Below are positions 15,179 to 18,909 of a stretch of 18,909 nt of DNA, piece after piece (the first letter of the stretch is position 1; every line of letters starts with the position of its first letter). The stretch is from JBAQMG01 sp049302575 (GTDB lineage Bacteria > Bacillota > Desulfitobacteriia > Desulfitobacteriales > Desulfitobacteriaceae), in NCBI GenBank assembly GCA_049302575.1, contig JBAQMG010000133.1, positions 1 through 18,909 of the forward strand, given 5' to 3'. The notes below the pieces were generated by a model that searched no databases, was not told the DNA's origin, and was given only the letters and a program-made list of their open reading frames with translations. Position numbers and translations under genes: made by a program.

Positions 15179-15916
15179 TTAATATTGAACATCCCTTAAA
15201 AATAAGCCTTTAGCTTGAGCTAAGGATCCAGCTTCCAATCGTTTCTTTTCATTTAATATTTTTTCAATATTTATTGGTTTGAGATTACCTTTACCTACTT
15301 CAAGAAGGGTTCCTGCAATGACTCTTACCATATTCCACAAGAATCCATTTCCATTAACCTCTATTTCTAACATGCCATTATTTTCAATTATATTTAGATA
15401 ATTAATCGTTCTAATAGTAGATTTGTCACTATTTCTTGAGTTTGTAAAACTCTGAAAATCATGACTTCCAATTAAAAACTCAGAAGCATTTCTCATCTCA
15501 GTTAAATTAAGTTTCTCAGCAAGGTGATAAATATACTTTCTGTTAAACACATGTCTAAATTTGTTGTTATTTATTTTATAGACATAAGTTTTTGATTTCA
15601 CATTATATCTTGCATGGAATCTTTCAGCTACATTTTCGATAGATTTTATTACGATATCTTCAGGTAAAAACTCATATAAATAATCTAACATAATGTCGAT
15701 ACTAAAAGCACATTTAGTATGGAAATTTGCTATATAATTTTCAGCATGTACCCCTGAATCAGTTCTTCCACAACCCACTACTTGAATATCCTCCCCTGTC
15801 ATTTTAGATAATACAGTTTCTATTTTACCTTGTATCGTTAGATCAGTATCTTTTTGTTTTTGCCATCCTTTATATTTAAAACCATCAAATGCTATAGTCA
15901 TTTTTAAATTTCTCAT
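15179..15916 (-). CDS. truA: tRNA pseudouridine synthase A (TruA family), AT-rich copy
   Basis: Converts uridine to pseudouridine in the tRNA anticodon stem-loop (positions 38-40 in the family). The 245-residue protein has the catalytic Asp53 in GCGRTDSGVHA (48-58), the N-terminal IAFDGFKYKGWQKQ (8-21), the conserved RFHARYNVKSKTYVYKI region, and the C-terminal GNGFLWNMVRVIAGTLLEVG. Length is normal. ATG at 15914-15916 is preceded by AAAGGCGGA. Base composition is strikingly AT-rich: two 60-base lines inside it hold about 20-22% GC, whereas a sample line in the neighbouring methyltransferase gene holds about 42%. Together with the absence of the usual ribosomal-protein/ecf neighbours, this suggests an acquired second copy, an inference. 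Confidence 0.93.
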   Translation of the reverse strand: MRNLKMTIAFDGFKYKGWQKQKDTDLTIQGKIETVLSKMTGEDIQVVGCGRTDSGVHAENYIANFHTKCAFSIDIMLDYLYEFLPEDIVIKSIENVAERFHARYNVKSKTYVYKINNNKFRHVFNRKYIYHLAEKLNLTEMRNASEFLIGSHDFQSFTNSRNSDKSTIRTINYLNIIENNGMLEIEVNGNGFLWNMVRVIAGTLLEVGKGNLKPINIEKILNEKKRLEAGSLAQAKGLFLRDVQY

Positions 15917-15938
15917 TAAATTCCGCCTTTAATTCATT

Positions 15939-16520
15939 TTAAGTCTTTTTGCAATACTCAATTCCGATAAAATTATCTGACCATTGCCAAGATTTGGTTT
16001 TTATGAAACTTGTGGTAAGTGCCCAATCATCCAACTGTTGGCTAGACAGTCGGTGTTCCAGCGGTGGTCCCATTTCCGTAGAAGCTTTGGCCCACTCAAT
16101 TACCACCAATCTACCACCAGTTTGAAGAATTCTATTCAATTCACGGAAAAATTCAATAGGTTGATCAACTTCGTGTAAAACGAGCGAAGTTAAAATTCCG
16201 TCTACCAACAAATCTGGTAGGGGAAAACTACTTTCTTCAGATTGAAGCACCTTAACATTGTGGATTTTTAATTGAGTGAGATTTTCACTGAGATCGTTCA
16301 ACATTTCAGCACGTATATCAAGAGCGTACACCTGCTTTACTTCATTGGCAAGCGGTATTGTAAAAAACCCTGTGCCACAACCAATATCAGCCCATACAGT
16401 GTGAGTTCCAAGCCCAATGTCCCTTAAGACCAGAGCAGGGGGCAAAATTGCCTGACGTTGTACGCTATTAAGTTTTTTACGATTTTCAGGATCAAATTTA
16501 TGGTCTGTCACAGTATCCAC
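15939..16520 (-). CDS. Class I SAM-dependent methyltransferase
   Basis: Predicted cytoplasmic methyltransferase of 193 residues, resembling UbiE/methyltransf_11 proteins. SAM-binding motif I is ADIGCGTGFFTIPLA (44-58); the acidic residue contacting the ribose is D68 (YALDIR). A middle motif DGILTSLVLHEVD (107-119) and LQTGGRLVVIEWAK (132-145) follow the usual order. The substrate is unknown. The open frame begins at GTG 16518-16520. A second GTG at codon 4 (16509-16511) has AAGGTGG at a better distance, so the protein may be 190 residues. The stop codon of a short open fragment ends five bases ahead. truA follows 22 bases downstream, so the two may be co-transcribed even though their base composition differs. 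Confidence 0.85.
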   Translation of the reverse strand: MDTVTDHKFDPENRKKLNSVQRQAILPPALVLRDIGLGTHTVWADIGCGTGFFTIPLANEVKQVYALDIRAEMLNDLSENLTQLKIHNVKVLQSEESSFPLPDLLVDGILTSLVLHEVDQPIEFFRELNRILQTGGRLVVIEWAKASTEMGPPLEHRLSSQQLDDWALTTSFIKTKSWQWSDNFIGIEYCKKT

Positions 16521-16524
16521 CTTC

Positions 16525-16641
16525 CTACCCCCGATTCAGGGGATTCTCATACATATTATCTTCTTTATATTGAAGTTTATCTGCTCTGATAGCGGCAATA
16601 ATATCTTCATGTGATATCTCAAATTCCCTTTGAGTAAAAAG
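16525..16641 (-). other. Possible C-terminal gene remnant upstream of the methyltransferase
   Basis: A 38-codon open frame between stop codons reads FEISHEDIIAAIRADKLQY and ends YENPLNRG-stop. It is charged and protein-like but has no good start codon or ribosome binding site, so it may be the tail of a deleted gene. Its last codons form a CCCC/GGGG hairpin just before the methyltransferase start. Homology was not recognised. Confidence 0.3.
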
Positions 16642-16650
16642 CTAGGGTTA

Positions 16651-16676
16651 ATTCATCAGAATGCATTATGAATTAT
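16651..16676. repeat. AT-rich intergenic repeat piece next to the ftsH-like stop codon
   Basis: AATTCAT...ATGCATTATGAATTAT resembles the AATTATG-type repeat at 4413-4449. It directly abuts the TGA of the FtsH-like gene. Confidence 0.4.
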
Positions 16677-18148
16677 CACGCCGCTCCCTGTAAACGGCTT
16701 CGTAAAATCTCCCCATCTATACATTCTTCGCTTTCGAGTAAATTCGCAATCTCCAAAAGTACTACTTTTTTTTGCATAATAATTTCTTTAGTTCTCATCT
16801 CAAGATACCCTAAGATATCCCTCGTTATGTCCTGGCGTTGCACTTTACTAATTCTCGAAATATCAGTAACACCCAAAGAGGACATTCCAGACTGTAATAT
16901 TTTCTCCACTAGATTTAAAGCTTGTTCGTAATCACCAGCAGCACCCGTACTTCGCGCACCTAAAACTACTTCCTCTGCTATGGCTCCGGCTAATGCTATC
17001 ATTATTTGATCTTCTAACATAACCTTGGTATACAAATATATATCATCTTCAGGATAATGACGTACATAACCTAAAGCGCTCCCTCTTGAACGGATAGATA
17101 TTTGGGCTACGGAATTCGGTCGCACAAATTCAGCAATTAAAGCGTGACCACCTTCATGCAAGGCTACCCTATGAAGTTCCTCACAGTTTGGCTTACGATC
17201 AAGTTTTTCACCTAGCATAACCTTATCGATAGCCTCTCTCAGATGCTTCTCAGTGATTTCAACAGCATCCTCCCTCAAAGCAAAAACTGCCGCCTCATTG
17301 GTCACACTTTCTAAATGAGCACCTGAGAAACCATACGTTTCATGAGCGATTTTTTCTAAATCCACAGCTTTAGCTAAGGGCTTATTCCGCGCGTGAATAG
17401 TTAAGATAGCTAGTCTGCCCTCTTTATCAGGCAAATCAACTTTCACCTGCCGATCAAAGCGCCCTGGTCTAAGCAAAGCCTGATCCAAGGCTTCTGCTCT
17501 ATTAGTGGCAGCAACAACCAAGATTTGAGGTCCTTGATCAGTCCCCAGTCCATCCATCTCGACTAAGAGTTGATTAAGTGTTTGATCATATTCGTGGTGA
17601 GACACATTTCCTCCGCGTTTAGCACCTAAAATATCCATTTCATCAATAAAAATAATGGCACTTACCTTTTTCTCCTTAAGGGCAAGCTCACGAGCCCGGC
17701 GAAAAAGACTACGTACCCTTTCAGCACCAACTCCGGCATACATTTCCACAAATTCACTCCCAGAAATCGAAAGAAAAGCCGAATCAGTATATCGTGCAGC
17801 TGCCTTAGCTAGAAGTGTTTTACCCGTACCAGGAGGACCAGAGAGCAAAATGCCCTTTAAAGGGCGTATACCTAAAACTTTCATACGCTCAGAGTACAGC
17901 AAGAAATCTAAGGCTTCCTGCAACTCCTTTTTAGCCGTATTTTGTCCACCAATATCGTCAAATTGAATAGCTGATGTTGAAATAATAATTCCTTTACCCG
18001 ATGTTCGAACTAATTGACGTTGAATTACAAATTTCCATAAGAGAAGGGCACTACCTATAAGCAATCCAATAGGCATTACATTATAGCCCATCACTAACAA
18101 GTAGGCGAAGATTCCAAGTCCTAGACCGATTGCCAAATCGATAAACAT
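16676..18148 (-). CDS. Compact FtsH-like membrane AAA+ zinc metalloprotease
   Basis: Predicted ATP-dependent membrane protease, 490 residues against about 600-650 for housekeeping FtsH. Two N-terminal hydrophobic segments (about 2-20 and 24-40) are joined by only a few residues, so the usual ~70-residue external domain is missing. The AAA domain has Walker A GPPGTGKT (104-111), a pore loop MYAGVG in place of the usual MFVGVG (136-141), Walker B IIFIDEMD (165-172) and the arginine-finger region LLRPGRFDRQV (226-236). The protease domain has zinc motif HEGGH (331-335; FtsH usually HEAGH) and D406 (GAAGDYEQA) as third ligand, so catalysis should be possible. The frame opens at GTG 18184, but that overlaps a good ribosome binding site; ATG 18148 with GAGG eight bases upstream is chosen. 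It lies 22 bases after the upstream membrane-protein gene, probably in one operon. Confidence 0.88.
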   Translation of the reverse strand: MFIDLAIGLGLGIFAYLLVMGYNVMPIGLLIGSALLLWKFVIQRQLVRTSGKGIIISTSAIQFDDIGGQNTAKKELQEALDFLLYSERMKVLGIRPLKGILLSGPPGTGKTLLAKAAARYTDSAFLSISGSEFVEMYAGVGAERVRSLFRRARELALKEKKVSAIIFIDEMDILGAKRGGNVSHHEYDQTLNQLLVEMDGLGTDQGPQILVVAATNRAEALDQALLRPGRFDRQVKVDLPDKEGRLAILTIHARNKPLAKAVDLEKIAHETYGFSGAHLESVTNEAAVFALREDAVEITEKHLREAIDKVMLGEKLDRKPNCEELHRVALHEGGHALIAEFVRPNSVAQISIRSRGSALGYVRHYPEDDIYLYTKVMLEDQIMIALAGAIAEEVVLGARSTGAAGDYEQALNLVEKILQSGMSSLGVTDISRISKVQRQDITRDILGYLEMRTKEIIMQKKVVLLEIANLLESEECIDGEILRSRLQGAA

Positions 18149-18170
18149 ACTCTCATCCTCACCTCCCACG

Positions 18171-18689
18171 TTAACTTTTTTCACTTCTTAAAAACTTAGC
18201 TTGACTATGACGTTCTATTACGGTGACTAGTTGTGTCTCACCTTTAGTCAACACTAAATAGATTTGATCACTATCCATATTCAAATCTAGCTGAACTCCC
18301 GACTTATCTGCTATGAGCTTAACATTCTGTTCCATTTCAGTGAAATTACCTTTAATGATACTTTCTTGTAAAGCAAACTGCATCTGATTAAGAATTTGCT
18401 CCAATTCAAAACTACGCTCGTCAAAATATCGAATAGGTATTGCTCCTGCTAACTTTTCAAGCTTCTCACTGGTCTTAGGTAAATCACTTACACGGCTCGT
18501 TACAACATCAAGTTCCTTTTGTCCGTTTACTTCGACAACTTTTACCGACAATACACCGTGAATCTGCTGGCTCTGCTTTAAGATAGAGGTATCCACCCAA
18601 TTCTTTTGATATAAGATTTGCCCTACTATAAGCAGCCCAAATACCAGGAGCCCGACGAGGCTAATCAGCGTAATCCGCTGTTTTGTCAT
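18171..18689 (-). CDS. Single-pass membrane protein of unknown function, upstream of the FtsH-like gene
   Basis: Unrecognised 172-residue protein. Residues 6-27 form one hydrophobic segment after a short positive tail (MTKQR), so the bulk (30-172) is probably outside the membrane. That part is hydrophilic, with predicted helix-rich stretches (93-130) and a beta-rich end (GVQLDLNMDSDQIYLVLTKG, 131-150). There are no cysteines and no catalytic motif. ATG at 18687-18689 has GGAGGGG five bases upstream. Close spacing to the FtsH-like protease, which lacks its own external domain, suggests this protein may serve as its partner, adaptor or substrate; this is inference. An extended -10 promoter lies upstream. 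Confidence 0.75.
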   Translation of the reverse strand: MTKQRITLISLVGLLVFGLLIVGQILYQKNWVDTSILKQSQQIHGVLSVKVVEVNGQKELDVVTSRVSDLPKTSEKLEKLAGAIPIRYFDERSFELEQILNQMQFALQESIIKGNFTEMEQNVKLIADKSGVQLDLNMDSDQIYLVLTKGETQLVTVIERHSQAKFLRSEKS

Positions 18690-18728
18690 CGTTTCCCCTC
18701 CAATTTTGCTATCACTTTATCTATCGAC

Positions 18729-18737
18729 ATTATATCA
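18729..18737 (-). promoter_or_regulatory. Extended -10 promoter of the membrane protein/FtsH-like operon
   Basis: On the minus strand TGATATAAT gives a perfect TATAAT with a TGn extension, about 40 bases before the start codon at 18689. A convincing -35 box at the proper distance is not seen, as is allowed for extended -10 promoters. Confidence 0.5.
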
Positions 18738-18780
18738 CGAAGTATATCAATTGCTGACGCGTAATATTATCCAATTTAGC

Positions 18781-18808
18781 AAAAAAGAGTTTTCCTAAAA
18801 AAAACTCT
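18781..18808 (-). terminator. Terminator of a minus-strand gene lying beyond the right edge
   Basis: Minus strand: AGAGTTTT (18808-18801) and AAAACTCT (18793-18786) pair around a 7-base loop and are followed by a run of six T residues. A gene ending in about 18810-18909 or further right would be stopped here; one candidate frame ends with a stop at 18862-18864. Confidence 0.75.
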
Positions 18809-18857
18809 CAACACAATTATTAGTTTCACTTATTATTATGTAACCTGGATTCTCGGA

Positions 18858-18905
18858 ACGCCTAACAATATTTCGTACGCCGAACAGCCTGAAACACCCT
18901 AAAAC
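18858..18905. repeat. Short degenerate repeat at right edge
   Basis: Units ACGCCTAAC (18858-18866), ACGCCGAAC (18877-18885), AGCCTGAAAC (18886-18895) and ACCCTAAAAC (18896-18905) appear to be imperfect copies of a 9-10-base unit, three of them contiguous. The array may continue past the window end. By-eye recognition only. Confidence 0.4.
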
Positions 18906-18909
18906 ACTG

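Noticed and set aside
18149..18184. GTG start 12 codons upstream for the FtsH-like protease
   Set aside because: The extra codons contain the GGAGG ribosome binding site and would overlap the upstream gene's end.
1..18909. CRISPR array, tRNA or rRNA genes
   Set aside because: The repeats seen are short and degenerate without unique spacers, and no tRNA cloverleaf or rRNA signature was noticed.

Overview
The window looks like a chromosomal segment of a low-to-moderate GC Gram-positive bacterium, most likely an anaerobic clostridial lineage of the Desulfosporosinus/Desulfitobacterium type. This is inferred from strong GGAGG-type ribosome binding sites, TTG and GTG starts, a lipobox lipoprotein, simple hairpin-plus-T terminators, and protein types such as an EF2568-like cysteine desulfurase, a PspA/Tim44-like pair and a YyaL protein. 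No rRNA, tRNA or CRISPR array is visible.

Layout. 153-3285 (minus strand): a PAS/GAF/GAF/GGDEF diguanylate cyclase and a cysteine desulfurase-like enzyme. 3656-4327 (plus): a TVP38/DedA-type membrane protein with a structured-looking leader; its last codons run into a degenerate AGGTCAG repeat. A bidirectional terminator (4450-4488) separates it from a minus-strand block: Tim44-like secreted or membrane protein, PspA, BASS-family transporter and FAH-family hydrolase/hydratase. 8502-8796: remnant of an ISL3-family insertion sequence. 8958-11063 (plus): YyaL, a thioredoxin-fold/DUF255 protein. 11401-14022 (plus): a zinc/manganese-type ABC uptake operon (lipoprotein, ATPase, permease) with a near-consensus promoter and a palindromic candidate operator. 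14201-15095: a four-helix membrane protein of unknown function (minus) and a dual-CDGSH iron-sulfur protein (plus). 15179-16520 (minus): an unusually AT-rich truA-like pseudouridine synthase and a SAM methyltransferase. 16676-18689 (minus): a membrane-anchored protein of unknown function followed by a shortened FtsH-like AAA protease, apparently one operon.

Functional themes are membrane homeostasis and stress (PspA, Tim44-like, TVP38, FtsH-like), metal and sulfur handling (Znu-type importer with a cysteine-rich ATPase N-terminus, CDGSH protein, cysteine desulfurase) and c-di-GMP signalling. No single large accessory system is evident. The most unusual items are the compact FtsH-like protease with its unrecognised membrane partner, and several families of degenerate short tandem repeats in the intergenic spaces. 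One repeat has become the C-terminal coding sequence of a gene, and another creates false upstream start extensions.

Many starts were moved from the longest open frame to a start with a better ribosome binding site; the reason is given in each entry.
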